NCBI RefSeq assembly: GCF_014203735.1
Contig: NZ_JACHJQ010000009.1
Location: 352,610-416,609, forward strand
From: Actinophytocola algeriensis
GTDB lineage: Bacteria > Actinomycetota > Actinomycetes > Mycobacteriales > Pseudonocardiaceae
Direction: 5' to 3'
Length of the DNA: 64,000 bases
Of this stretch, positions 15,573-24,072 are shown in pieces. The stretch's first letter is position 1. Each line of letters opens with the position of its first letter. The notes below the pieces were generated by a model, which saw only the letters and a list, made by a program, of their open reading frames with translations, ran no database searches and was not told the origin of the DNA. The position numbers and the translations under genes are program-made.

Positions 15573-16856
15573 ATGCCAGGAAACGAGCTGACCCGGTTCA
15601 CGCTTCCCAACGGTCTGCGCGTGGTGCTCGCCCCCGATCCGACGGCACCGGTCGTGGGCGTCAGCGTGCACTACGACGTGGGGTTCCGCTCCGAGCCGGA
15701 GGGCCGAACGGGCTTCGCGCACCTCTTCGAGCACCTCATGTTCCAGGGCAGCGAGAGCCTCGAGAAGCTCGCCCACTTCCGGCACGTCCAGTCCTCCGGC
15801 GGCACGTTCAACGGCTCGACGCACCCCGACTACACCGACTACTTCGAGGTGCTGCCGTCCGCCGGGCTAGAGCGGGCGCTGTTCCTCGAGGCCGACCGCA
15901 TGCGGGCGCCGAAGATCACCGCGGAGAACCTGGCGAACCAGATCGACGTGGTCAAGGAAGAGATCCGGCTGAACGTGCTGAACCGGCCGTACGGCGGGTT
16001 CCCGTGGATCCTGCTGCCGCCGGTGCTGTACCAGACGTTCCCCAACGCCCACAACGGTTACGGCGACTTCACCGAGCTGGAGTCGGCGAACCTGGACGAC
16101 TGCGCGCAGTTCTTCGACACCTACTACGCGCCCGCCAACGCGGTGCTGACGGTCGCCGGGGACCTCGACGTCGAGCGGACCAGGGACCTGATCGACAGGC
16201 ACTTCGGCGACGTGCCCGCGCGCTCCGCGCCGGACCGCCCGTCGTTCGGTGAGCCGAGGCCCGCCGGTCAGCTGGAGTCCGAGCACGTCGACCCGCACGC
16301 GCCGCTGCCCGCGCTCGCGATCGGCTACCGCATGCCGGACCCGATCGCCGAACTGGACGGCTACCTCGCGAACCTGGTGCTCGCGTCGGTGCTCACGGAA
16401 GGTGACGCGTCCCGGCTGCAGCAGCGCCTGGTGCTGCGCGAGCCGCTGGTCACCGACGTCAACGCGGCCTGCGGCCTGTTCGGCCCGTTCGAGGCACGCG
16501 ACCCGGACACGTTCACGATCACGGCCGTGCACTCACCGGACGTCACCCAGGACCGGGTGCTCGCCGCGGTCGACGACGAGCTGGAGAAGCTCGCCACGAC
16601 CGCGCCGTCCGACCAGGAGCTGGCGAAGGTGGTCGCACGCTGGGTCGCGGGCCTGCACCGCGAGCACGACCGGTTGGTGTCCCGCACGCTCGCACTCGGC
16701 TCGTTCGAGCTGCTCTACGGCGACCCCGGTCTCGTGTACCAGCTCACCGACCGGCTGTCGGCGGTCACGCCGGACGCCGTGTCCGCCGCCGCCAAGGGAT
16801 TGCGCCCCGACTCGCGCGCGGTCCTGATCGTGTCGCCCGCAGGAGGAGAGAAGTGA
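15573..16856 (+). CDS. M16 family zinc peptidase, active subunit
   Basis: 427-aa insulinase/pitrilysin-family peptidase. The inverted zinc motif HLFEH (HxxEH) lies in FAHLFEHLMFQGS near residue 53, with the distal Glu expected ~75 residues later in IDVVKEEIRLN. It forms the catalytic half of a two-chain M16B peptidase with the overlapping next gene (stop and start overlap at 16853-16856), like bacterial PepR/YmxG or mitochondrial MPP pairs. It is cytoplasmic, with no signal peptide. Processing or turnover of peptides is the likely role. Confidence 0.9.
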   Translation: MPGNELTRFTLPNGLRVVLAPDPTAPVVGVSVHYDVGFRSEPEGRTGFAHLFEHLMFQGSESLEKLAHFRHVQSSGGTFNGSTHPDYTDYFEVLPSAGLERALFLEADRMRAPKITAENLANQIDVVKEEIRLNVLNRPYGGFPWILLPPVLYQTFPNAHNGYGDFTELESANLDDCAQFFDTYYAPANAVLTVAGDLDVERTRDLIDRHFGDVPARSAPDRPSFGEPRPAGQLESEHVDPHAPLPALAIGYRMPDPIAELDGYLANLVLASVLTEGDASRLQQRLVLREPLVTDVNAACGLFGPFEARDPDTFTITAVHSPDVTQDRVLAAVDDELEKLATTAPSDQELAKVVARWVAGLHREHDRLVSRTLALGSFELLYGDPGLVYQLTDRLSAVTPDAVSAAAKGLRPDSRAVLIVSPAGGEK

Positions 16857-18208
16857 CTTTTCGTACTGCTGCCGAGATCGGCCGCACCGAGAAGGGCCCT
16901 CGGCCGCTCCCCGAGCTCGGTGACCAGCGCTCCGCCACCGGCCTGACGTCCGTCGACACGGTGCTGGACAACGGATTGCGGGTCATCGCGGTGCACCAGC
17001 CGACCGTGCCGATGGCCGAGGTGCGGTTGCGGATCCCGTTCGCGGGCACCGACCGGCGGCACTCGGCGATCGCCGAGGTGCTGGCCGCCACGATCCTCAC
17101 CGGCACGCAGCGCCGCGACCGCGTCGCCATGGACACCGACCTCGCGCTGGTCGGCGGCGAGCTGGGTGCGGGGGTCGACCCGGAGCGGCTCGCGATGGGC
17201 GGCAACGCGCTCGCGAGCGGCCTGGACACGTTGCTGGACGTGCTGGCCGACGCGCTGACCGGTGCCGCGTACCGCGACGAGGAGGTCGAGGGCGAGCGGG
17301 CGCGGCTCGTGGAGCGGATCGCCGTCGCCCGGTCGCAGCCGAGCGTGATCGCGCGCGAGGCGCTGCAGCGGCACCGCTACGGCGACCACCCGTTCACGCG
17401 CGAGACGCCGGAAGCAGCGGACGTCGCGACCGTCACCGCCGACGAGGTGCGGGCCATGCACCGCGAGTCGGTGCTGCCACGTGGTTCCGTGCTGGTGTTC
17501 GTCGGCGACATCGCGCCGGACACGGTGATCGCGAAGATCGGCGCCGCGCTGGCCGGCTGGTCGTCCGACAAGAGCGCCGTCGAGCTGCCGGACCTGCCGG
17601 ACGTGGTGGGCGGCGACGTGCTGTTCGTGCCGCGGCCCGGTGCGGTGCAGTCGCAGCTGCGACTGTCGGCGCAGGCCATCCGGCGCACCGACCCGCGCTA
17701 CCCGGCGCTGCAGCTCGCGAACCTGACCTACGGCGGGTTCTTCTCGTCGCGGCTGGTGGAGAACATCCGCGAGGACAAGGGCTACACCTACCACGCGCGG
17801 TCGTCGCTGGAGTTCACCGTGCGCGGCGCGACGCTGCTGGTGGACGCGGACACGGCGAGCGAGGTCACCGCGCCCGCGCTGCTGGAGATGCGGTACGAGC
17901 TGGGCAGGCTCGGCGCGGTGCCGCCGACGGCCGAGGAGGTCGACACCGTCCGCCAGTACGCGATCGGGTCGCTGTTGATCTCGACCGCGTCGCAGACCGG
18001 GCTCGCGTCGCAGCTCGCCGCGCTGGCGCCGCTGGGGCTGGGCACCGACTGGCTGGTCGAGCACCCGGACCGGCTCGCGCAGGTCACGGCCGAGCAGATC
18101 GCCGAGGCGGCGCGGGAGTTCTTCTCGCCCACCAGGTTCACCGGTGTGGTCGTCGGCGACGGGGCACAACTGCCCGCACTGCGATCCCTGGGTGGCGTCG
18201 TCGAGTGA
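16853..18208 (+). CDS. M16 family peptidase-like, non-catalytic partner subunit
   Basis: 451-aa M16 homologue. The zinc motif is missing: the equivalent region reads FAGTDRRHSAIAEVLA with no HxxEH. The C-terminal Arg/Tyr pair used by M16B partner subunits to hold substrate is present (SSRLVENIREDKGYTYHARS). This is the usual arrangement in two-gene M16B operons, where one chain is catalytic and the other contributes substrate binding. It overlaps its partner upstream and nudC downstream by 4 nt each. Confidence 0.85.
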   Translation: MTFRTAAEIGRTEKGPRPLPELGDQRSATGLTSVDTVLDNGLRVIAVHQPTVPMAEVRLRIPFAGTDRRHSAIAEVLAATILTGTQRRDRVAMDTDLALVGGELGAGVDPERLAMGGNALASGLDTLLDVLADALTGAAYRDEEVEGERARLVERIAVARSQPSVIAREALQRHRYGDHPFTRETPEAADVATVTADEVRAMHRESVLPRGSVLVFVGDIAPDTVIAKIGAALAGWSSDKSAVELPDLPDVVGGDVLFVPRPGAVQSQLRLSAQAIRRTDPRYPALQLANLTYGGFFSSRLVENIREDKGYTYHARSSLEFTVRGATLLVDADTASEVTAPALLEMRYELGRLGAVPPTAEEVDTVRQYAIGSLLISTASQTGLASQLAALAPLGLGTDWLVEHPDRLAQVTAEQIAEAAREFFSPTRFTGVVVGDGAQLPALRSLGGVVE

Positions 18209-19164
18209 CGGAGCCCTTTCAGCTCGCGGAGGTGCCCCGGCTCTCACGGTCCACTGTGGACCGTGATGAGCCGGTGCGCACCGACCCGGACCGCCTGGCG
18301 AAGCTGTGGGAGACCGGGCTGGTGATCCTCGTCGACCGCAAGGGCCGCACGCCGGTCCGCGCTGGCGCGACCGAGCTGGCGCCGCGGCCGACCACGGGCG
18401 AGCTGCCACCGGACGCGGCGCTGCTCGGCGAAGCCGACGGCGTCGGCTACTGGGCGGTGCGTTTCGAGGAGGAGCTGCAGGAGGGCGTGCCGTCGCCCGA
18501 CTCGGCGTGGGGGCTGTGGAGCGGCGCGTCGAAGGACGGCGAGGAGTGGCACGACCTACGCACGACCGGCGCACTGCTGTCGGACACGGCGGCGGGCCTG
18601 TTCACGACGGCGGTCGCGCTGGTGAGCTGGCACGCGCGGGCGAAGTTCTGCGCGAACTGCGGCACGGCGGTCGAGCGCCGCAACGCGGGCTGGGCGACGC
18701 ACTGCCCGCACTGCGGCCGTGAGGAGTACCCGCGCACCGACCCGGCGGTGATCTGCCTGGTCCACGACGGCGTGGGCGTCAACGGTTCGCACGTCCTCCT
18801 TGCCCGCCAACCGATCTGGCCGCCGGCGCGGTACTCGGTGCTGGCGGGTTTCGTGGAGGCCGGCGAGTCCCTGGAGGCGTGCGTCGCGCGGGAGATCGCG
18901 GAGGAGGTCGGCGTCGCGGTGTCGGACATCCGCTACCTCGGCAGCCAGCCGTGGCCGTTCCCGCGTTCGATCATGGTCGGCTTCACGGCCGTCACCGACG
19001 GCACGGCGCCACTGCACCCGGCGGACGGCGAGATCGAGGAAGCTCGCTGGGTGTCCCGCGCGACGGTGCGGGAGGCGCTGGTCACGGAGCTGCCCGACCT
19101 CAAGCTCCCCGGCCCGACGTCGATCGCGTACCAGATGATCAAGGGCTGGGCGCTGGCCGACTAG
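18205..19164 (+). CDS. nudC: NAD(H) pyrophosphatase / NAD-cap hydrolase NudC
   Basis: 319-aa Nudix enzyme that hydrolyses NADH (and NAD-capped RNA in characterised NudC proteins) to NMN(H) and AMP. A four-cysteine zinc ribbon (CANCGTAV ... CPHCGREEYPR) spans residues ~149-175, and the Nudix box GFVEAGESLEACVAREIAEE lies near 212-235. The NADH-specific SQPWPFPRS motif follows ~17 residues later. All diagnostic elements are intact. It is coupled by overlap to the M16 pair. Its stop overlaps the stop of the convergent minus gene (19161-19164). Confidence 0.93.
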   Translation: MTEPFQLAEVPRLSRSTVDRDEPVRTDPDRLAKLWETGLVILVDRKGRTPVRAGATELAPRPTTGELPPDAALLGEADGVGYWAVRFEEELQEGVPSPDSAWGLWSGASKDGEEWHDLRTTGALLSDTAAGLFTTAVALVSWHARAKFCANCGTAVERRNAGWATHCPHCGREEYPRTDPAVICLVHDGVGVNGSHVLLARQPIWPPARYSVLAGFVEAGESLEACVAREIAEEVGVAVSDIRYLGSQPWPFPRSIMVGFTAVTDGTAPLHPADGEIEEARWVSRATVREALVTELPDLKLPGPTSIAYQMIKGWALAD

Positions 19165-19592
19165 GCCCAGATCGCGAGCCCGCCCTCGATCGTCTGCGTC
19201 GCGATCACGACGTAGAAGGCGAACACGCGCAGCGGCAGGGGCAGGTGCGCGGGCAGGTCGCTTTCGCCGCTGAACGTGGTGGAGCGGCAGGAACCGACGA
19301 CCTGCTCGCCTTCGTGCAGCTCCCAGCGCCGCGAGAACCGGCCCGTGCGCCGCAGGTACAGCTCGTGCGGGTGGCAGCTGATCAGCAGTTCGCCGCGTCC
19401 GGCGCGGTGCGCGACGCCGACGGTCCCGGTCGGCCCTTCGAGCCAGAACCGTTCCCGGCCTTCGCGCGTCAGCCAGTAGGCGATTCCGTCGATGTCGCAC
19501 GGCGTCTGCGCGAAGTGGGTGAACGAGGTGACCTCACGGCTGCCTTCGGAGATCAGGAAAGTGACCGCACCCTGCCGTTCCATGACAAGCAC
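19161..19592 (-). CDS. Small conserved protein, tubby/LURP-one-like, paralogue 2
   Basis: 143-aa beta-rich protein with no signal peptide. It shares length, order and local motifs with the gene just upstream on the same strand: an ...R-E/D-G-R-x-R/K-F-x-L-x-GP pattern, a Trp-x-E/I-H helix (RRWELHEG), and a shared ending LPLPLRVFAFYVV versus VPLPVRVFALYVV. The layout suggests the tubby/LURP-one-related fold that in bacteria is mostly uncharacterised. Start GTG 19592 is likely; ATG 19583 is possible. Confidence 0.6.
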   Translation of the reverse strand: MLVMERQGAVTFLISEGSREVTSFTHFAQTPCDIDGIAYWLTREGRERFWLEGPTGTVGVAHRAGRGELLISCHPHELYLRRTGRFSRRWELHEGEQVVGSCRSTTFSGESDLPAHLPLPLRVFAFYVVIATQTIEGGLAIWA

Positions 19593-19609
19593 GGGTGGAT
19601 CCAACCACG

Positions 19610-20071
19610 TCAGACCCCGGCCGCGGCGTTCGCTTCGCGTTCGTAGTTGACGAGCACCACGTACAGCGCGAACACGCGCACCGGCAGCGGCACGTCCGAC
19701 GGCAGGTCCGCGGCGAAGGACCGGCTGAACACCCCGTCGTGGCGAATGGTGCCGCGCGCCGAGCCGCGCTGGTGGATCTCCCACCCCGACCGCCACATCG
19801 ACGGCTTCACGAGCTGCACGTTGCCGGTCTGCGCCCGGACCGCCCACTCGCGACGCGTCATGCGCTCGGCGGTGGCCACGCGGCCGCCCGGACCGTGCAG
19901 GACGAACCGTTTCCGGCCGTCGCGTTCGACGCGGTACTCGGCGCTGTCGAGGGCGTAGGCGCAGCCTTCGCGGCGCGCGCCCGCCAGTGTCGTGACGGGT
20001 CCACCGTCCGACTCGATCTCGTAGTCGCGCCGGAACACACCCCGCCTGCGTGCTCGCAACATGCCTCTCAT
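19610..20071 (-). CDS. Small conserved protein, tubby/LURP-one-like, paralogue 1
   Basis: 153-aa protein, tandem paralogue of the gene at 19161-19592, 17 nt apart on the same strand. It opens with a basic stretch (MRGMLRARRRGVFRRDYEIE) followed by beta-strands (RVERDGRKRFVLHGPGGRVA), a WEIHQRG strand, and the shared LPVRVFALYVVLVNYERE helix. That closing helix may associate with a membrane. Function is unknown. It is divergent from cobD. Confidence 0.6.
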   Translation of the reverse strand: MRGMLRARRRGVFRRDYEIESDGGPVTTLAGARREGCAYALDSAEYRVERDGRKRFVLHGPGGRVATAERMTRREWAVRAQTGNVQLVKPSMWRSGWEIHQRGSARGTIRHDGVFSRSFAADLPSDVPLPVRVFALYVVLVNYEREANAAAGV

Positions 20072-20114
20072 CGAACCAGTGCGGCTGCGCTACGGTGTCG
20101 TCCGCACGGAGGGG

Positions 20115-21068
20115 GTGGCTCGTTTGGTCAGCGTGGCGCGCGCGGTCGGACTTCTGCTGGGGGTGGCCGCGGACGGGACGTTCGGCGACCCGCGCAGACG
20201 GCATCCGGTGGCCGGGTTCGGTCAGGTCGCGCAGCGGGTGGAGCAGGTCCTGTACCGCGACGACCGGCTCGCGGGCGTCGTGCACGCGGCGGTGCTGAGC
20301 GGCGGCGTGGTGGCACTGGGCGTGGCGATCGAACGCGCAGGCAGGCGCAACCGGGTACTGCAGACCCTGACCACCGCCGCCGCGACGTGGCTGGTCCTGG
20401 GCGGCCGCTCACTGGCGGTGCAGGGCGCCGCGATCGGCCGCGAACTCGACGCGGGCGACCTCCCGTCGGCCCGTGACCGCCTTCCCCACCTGTGCGGCCG
20501 CGACCCGAGCACCCTCGACGCGGAAGGCCTGGCGAGGGCGGCGGTCGAGTCGGTCGCGGAGAACACGTCCGACGCGGTGGTGGCGCCGCTGTTCTGGGGT
20601 GCCGTCGGCGGCGTCCCGGCCCTGCTGGGCTACCGAGCGGTGAACACGCTGGACGCGATGGTCGGTTACCGGTCGCCGAGGTACCGCAAGTTCGGCTGGG
20701 CCAGCGCGCGCCTCGACGACCTGCTGAACCTGGCCCCGGCGCGCCTGGCGGCCGCGCTGACGGTGGCGGGCGCCCCGGTGGTGGGCGGCTCGTGGCGCGG
20801 CGCGTGGCAGTCGTGGCACCGAGACGCCCCGGCCCACCCGAGCCCGAACGCGGGTCGCGTGGAGGCGGCGTTCGCGGGTGCGCTGGAAGTCCGCCTCGGC
20901 GGCCGCACGGTCTACCGCCACGGCGTGGAAGAACGCCCCATCCTGGGCGAAGGCCGCACCCCGGACTCCGGCCACGTGACCCGAGCGGTGGAACTGTCCC
21001 GGGTGGTTGGCAGCCTGACCGCGGCGCTCACGGCACTACTGGCTCTGCTCCGAGGCCGCCGCCGCTGA
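20115..21068 (+). CDS. cobD: Adenosylcobinamide-phosphate synthase CobD/CbiB
   Basis: ~317-aa membrane enzyme that joins aminopropanol (or its phosphate) to adenosylcobyric acid in cobalamin synthesis. Family signatures are DGTFGDPRRRHPVAGFG near the N-terminus, ARAAVESVAENTSDAVVAPL, and a central YRAVNTLDAMVGYRSPRYRK. The start is uncertain between GTG 20115, TTG 20124 and GTG 20133; the ATG at 20061 would overlap the divergent minus gene. Other cobalamin-related genes (cobC-like, RNase H/phosphatase, BtuF-like) are elsewhere in the window, so the pathway is dispersed. Confidence 0.88.
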   Translation: MARLVSVARAVGLLLGVAADGTFGDPRRRHPVAGFGQVAQRVEQVLYRDDRLAGVVHAAVLSGGVVALGVAIERAGRRNRVLQTLTTAAATWLVLGGRSLAVQGAAIGRELDAGDLPSARDRLPHLCGRDPSTLDAEGLARAAVESVAENTSDAVVAPLFWGAVGGVPALLGYRAVNTLDAMVGYRSPRYRKFGWASARLDDLLNLAPARLAAALTVAGAPVVGGSWRGAWQSWHRDAPAHPSPNAGRVEAAFAGALEVRLGGRTVYRHGVEERPILGEGRTPDSGHVTRAVELSRVVGSLTAALTALLALLRGRRR

Positions 21069-21114
21069 CTCTGCCCAACCCCTCTCTGCCAACCCCGTCG
21101 AAGAGTCCAGGAAG

Positions 21115-21216
21115 TTATCCACAGCTGGACCCATGGGGCTGGCTTCGAAAGCCACCCACTGATAGACTGGCAAGGCGGGACGCCCCCGGGACAGGGTGGG
21201 GGTTGGCATCCGGCCG
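21115..21216 (+). repeat. Bipartite interspersed element, copy 2 (TTATCCACA ... TAGACTGG + core)
   Basis: TTATCCACA at 21115 and TAGACTGG at 21163 keep the same 48-nt phase as copies 1 and 3. The following 39 nt (21167-21205) are identical to 4041-4079, and TCCGGCCG (21209-21216) repeats at the same offset. Between the two boxes the sequence differs from copy 1 and contains its own inverted repeat (GGCTGGCTTCGAAAGCCA). It lies between convergent cobD and the PPOX gene, the only content of a 226-nt spacer. Confidence 0.78.
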
Positions 21217-21294
21217 ATTCACAAGGGGGACGCACCTGCCCGTCCGGCGAGGACATCCTTGGAATCACCCCGAGACCGACCAGCAGGCGAGGAC

Positions 21295-21678
21295 TCAGCC
21301 GATGCCGACCGTCTGGCGTTCGGGTTCGATCACGCCCACCACGCGTTCCAGGTCCCGCGGGTAGGACATCCCGGTGTACTTCATCGCCAGCCCGTCGATG
21401 ATGTCCCACGCCTCGTCGCCGTCCAGCCACTCGACGACCCGGCCCCGGACGGCGACGGGCTCGAACGGGTTGTCCGCCGGTGCGATGGATAAGGCCAGCC
21501 GCGGGTCGCGGCGGAGGTTGCGGGCTTTGCGGGTGTCCGGGCCCGTCATGAAGACGATCCGGTCGCCGTGCGTGCCGACGTACACCGGCACGTTGTGCGG
21601 CGCGCCGTCCGGCAGGACCGTGGCCAGGTGCGCGATCGAGGCGCCGTCCACTACGCGGCGCACGTCGGGGTTCAGCAT
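21295..21678 (-). CDS. PPOX-class FMN/F420-dependent oxidoreductase
   Basis: 127-aa split-barrel flavin-binding protein of the pyridoxamine-phosphate-oxidase-like family (start LNPDVRRVVDGASIAHLATV; RIVFMTGPDTRKARNLRRDP; ending ERVVGVIEPERQTVG). Members use F420H2 or FMN to reduce small substrates. It is the last gene of a minus-strand operon, 10 nt after the epimerase. Its ribosome-binding site (TGAAGGAGC) is almost the same as that of the small peptide gene in the same operon. F420 use is plausible because an F420-NADP reductase gene is present at 45117. Confidence 0.82.
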   Translation of the reverse strand: MLNPDVRRVVDGASIAHLATVLPDGAPHNVPVYVGTHGDRIVFMTGPDTRKARNLRRDPRLALSIAPADNPFEPVAVRGRVVEWLDGDEAWDIIDGLAMKYTGMSYPRDLERVVGVIEPERQTVGIG

Positions 21679-21688
21679 GTCTGCTCCT

Positions 21689-22579
21689 TCAGCGAGGGTT
21701 GTCGGCGCGCCAGGCGACGTAGTCGGCGACCGCCGCCGGTACGTCGAACGCCGGGGTGAAGCCGGTGTCCTCGGTCAGCCTGGTGATGTCGAGGTGGGGG
21801 CCCTGCTGCCCGCCGGGCAGCAGGTCGCTCGCGTTCAGGGCGGTCGCGAACTCGCGGTTCGTGAACGGGCGGCCGCTGGACACGTTGTACGTGTCGTGCC
21901 GCAGGGTCGGCGTCGTCGTCAGCAGCGCGATCGCGCGCCCGGCGTCCGGGGCGTAGCAGACGTCGCCGCCGTCGTCGGCGTGCAGCGGCGGCGGCTCGTC
22001 GCCGCGGAGGACCGCGCTGAGGTACGGCGGGATGGGGAAGAACGGCGACTCCGGATCCACCAGCGGACCCCAGATCGTCCCGATCCGCAGCACCACCGGC
22101 TGGACACCGCTGCCCGCCAGGCTGTGCGTGGTCAGCGGCTCGACCGCCTTCTTGAACGCGATGATCAGGTGCGGCAGGTCCGCCGTCGGCAGCGCGAGGT
22201 CCTCGTGCCACGGCACCTCGGACTGTCCGATGTAGACGCCGAGGCTGCTGGCCACCGCGAACCGGCGCACACCCCACGCGCGAGCGGCGTCCAGCGCGTT
22301 CAGCAGGCCGGTCAGGTCCGTGCGGAAGAACCCGACCGGGTCCTCGCCGGGGATGCTGCCCGCCAGGTGGACGATGTCGCTGATCTCGTGCCGGCCGGCC
22401 AGCGCCAGGAAGGCGTCCCGGTCCGTGACGTCCAACGACTCCACGGTCACCCGGCCCGCGAGGAACGACGGGACCTCGGTCCTGCGGTGCCCGGTCACGA
22501 CCACCTCGTGCCCCAGGTCCACGAGCGCGCGGGCGGTGTGGGCGCCGATCATGCCCAGCCCACCGGTCACGAGGATCAT
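21689..22579 (-). CDS. NAD-dependent epimerase/dehydratase family protein
   Basis: 296-aa extended SDR enzyme. It has the Rossmann motif TGGLGMIG (residues ~5-12), DVTD in the coenzyme pocket, HLAGSIPG, and a catalytic S-S-L-G-V-Y region in which the active-site Tyr is in LGVYIGQSE. No close Y-x3-K is visible at that point; a later AFKKAVEPL supplies lysines, so catalytic competence is not certain. The substrate is probably a nucleotide sugar or a related small molecule. Its ATG overlaps the stop of the 49-codon peptide gene (22576-22579). Confidence 0.8.
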   Translation of the reverse strand: MILVTGGLGMIGAHTARALVDLGHEVVVTGHRRTEVPSFLAGRVTVESLDVTDRDAFLALAGRHEISDIVHLAGSIPGEDPVGFFRTDLTGLLNALDAARAWGVRRFAVASSLGVYIGQSEVPWHEDLALPTADLPHLIIAFKKAVEPLTTHSLAGSGVQPVVLRIGTIWGPLVDPESPFFPIPPYLSAVLRGDEPPPLHADDGGDVCYAPDAGRAIALLTTTPTLRHDTYNVSSGRPFTNREFATALNASDLLPGGQQGPHLDITRLTEDTGFTPAFDVPAAVADYVAWRADNPR

Positions 22580-22725
22580 CGGACCGCCTCGTGGTGGGAC
22601 ACGCCCGGCACGGCGGCGTCCTCGTTCCCGGCGGCCTGGCGTGCCGCCGCGGTGCCCGTGGTGACGAACGTCTTCTTCGCGCTGATCTCGGGTGCCTGCC
22701 GGTGTGCGGCGATGACCTTGCTCAT
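22576..22725 (-). CDS. 49-aa peptide encoded inside an oxidoreductase operon
   Basis: This small gene is embedded between the flavin oxidoreductase (9-nt gap) and the epimerase (4-nt overlap). It has a strong ribosome-binding site (AAGGAG, 4 nt before ATG). The peptide begins [20 protein letters not shown] and ends [13 protein letters not shown]. It is hydrophilic, with no Cys, no signal peptide and no membrane segment. Its placement and coupling argue that it is translated. It could be a small accessory subunit or a ribosomally made precursor peptide acted on by the neighbouring enzymes. I recognise no family, and the function is open. Confidence 0.6.
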   Translation of the reverse strand: MSKVIAAHRQAPEISAKKTFVTTGTAAARQAAGNEDAAVPGVSHHEAVR

Positions 22726-22734
22726 GTCGCTCCT

Positions 22735-24018
22735 TCAGATGGCCTGGGGGAAGTCGAAGAACCGGTGCGGGTCGTAGACGCGCTTGACCGCGGTCAGCCT
22801 CGGGTGGTTGGCCCCGTGGTACGCCGTGGCCCAGTCGTCGAGGCAGGCGTCGGGGAAGTTCGGGTAGACCCACCCCGACCCGTTGGTGTGGGCGGTCGCC
22901 CAGGACCGGTCGACCCACGGGTCGGCCGCCTCGCCTGCGTGCTCGAGCAGGAAGCGTGCGCCGCGGTGCGCGAACGCGGTGGCGTCCTCGGCGACCCGGT
23001 TGTAGGCGCCGCCCATCGCGGTGAACGTGAGCTGCCTGCGGCCGGCGTTCCTCGGCTCGCCGAGCTGGGTCAGCAGCGACGCCAGGGTGCGGCCGGACAG
23101 CGCGCGGGAGAAGAACTCCGACCGCATCCGCCCGGTCGTCGCCGGCAGGTCGTCGAAGCCGCGCTTCAGTTCGTGGACGGGCAGGCCGCCGCGCAGTTCG
23201 ACCGGGCGACCGGTGAACTCCCGCAGCAGCGTCCTGGTCGGGTCCTCGCCGAGGGTGGCTGCGCTGAACAGGACGGCCCGGACCGGTGCGCCAGGCTCGG
23301 AGACGAGCGTGAGGTTGACGGTGAGGCCGTCCGGTGCGTCCGGTGCCCAGGCCTGCCAGGCGCCGACCACGTCGTCGAGCGGGACGTGCGCCTCGATCCG
23401 GGTGGTCACCGGCTCGGGGACGGTGGCGAACCGCAGCGACGTGACCACCCCGAACTGGCCGCCGCCCGCACCGCGCAGCGCCCACAGCAGCTCCGGTTCG
23501 TGGTCGGTGTCCACGACGGTCCCGGAGGCGAGCACGACCTGTGCGCCGACGAGGCGGTCGCAGGTCAGCCCGTGTTCGCGCCCGAGCAGGCCGATCCCGC
23601 CGCCGAGGGTGAGCCCGGTGATGCCGACGGTGGGACCGCACCCGGCGGGCAGGGTCCGGCCGAGGGGGTGGAGCGCCGCGTACACCTGCCCGAGCCGGGC
23701 ACCCGCGCCGATCGTGGCGACGCCGTCCTCGGCCACGGAGATGGCGTCGAGGCCCGACAGGTCGAGCACGATCCCGTCCGTCGACGACCGGCCCGCGAAG
23801 CAGTGCCCGCCGCCCCGCGGGGCGACGCGGTCCCCGGTGGCCGTCGCGAACCGCACGACCGCGACGACGTCGGAGACCGAGCGGCACCGCACCACGAGCC
23901 GGGGCGACACCCGCGGGCAGGCGGCGTGGGCCGGGCGGCGGACCGTGTCGTAACCGGGCGAGCCGGGGGTGCACACGTCGCCGTCGATGGCGTCGCGGAG
24001 CGCGGTCAGGTCGGGCAC
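22735..24018 (-). CDS. FAD-linked oxidoreductase, berberine-bridge-enzyme type
   Basis: 427-aa flavoprotein with PCMH-type FAD domain and C-terminal BBE tail ([12 protein letters not shown]). RGGGHCFAG carries the His that normally binds FAD covalently. The second covalent residue of bicovalent members is a Cys in a C-x2-V-G setting; here the sequence is [10 protein letters not shown]-x3-V-G, so bicovalent attachment is doubtful. The [13 protein letters not shown] segment is typical. Such enzymes oxidise alcohols, sugars or natural-product intermediates. It is the first gene of the operon and starts at GTG 24018, 7 nt after a TACTGT box. Confidence 0.85.
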   Translation of the reverse strand: MPDLTALRDAIDGDVCTPGSPGYDTVRRPAHAACPRVSPRLVVRCRSVSDVVAVVRFATATGDRVAPRGGGHCFAGRSSTDGIVLDLSGLDAISVAEDGVATIGAGARLGQVYAALHPLGRTLPAGCGPTVGITGLTLGGGIGLLGREHGLTCDRLVGAQVVLASGTVVDTDHEPELLWALRGAGGGQFGVVTSLRFATVPEPVTTRIEAHVPLDDVVGAWQAWAPDAPDGLTVNLTLVSEPGAPVRAVLFSAATLGEDPTRTLLREFTGRPVELRGGLPVHELKRGFDDLPATTGRMRSEFFSRALSGRTLASLLTQLGEPRNAGRRQLTFTAMGGAYNRVAEDATAFAHRGARFLLEHAGEAADPWVDRSWATAHTNGSGWVYPNFPDACLDDWATAYHGANHPRLTAVKRVYDPHRFFDFPQAI

Positions 24019-24025
24019 GCCACGG

Positions 24026-24059
24026 ACAGTACGAGCGAGGCGGCGCCGGGTTCTTGAAC
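24026..24059 (-). promoter_or_regulatory. Leaderless promoter and palindromic operator candidate of the BBE operon
   Basis: Reading the minus strand, TACTGT (24026-24031) lies 7 nt before GTG 24018. The palindrome GTTCTTGAAC (24050-24059) covers the expected -35 position. The upstream same-strand AraC-type gene is the obvious candidate regulator. The promoter implies that the operon can be transcribed separately from that regulator. Confidence 0.5.
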
Positions 24060-24072
24060 GAATCGCGCAGGG

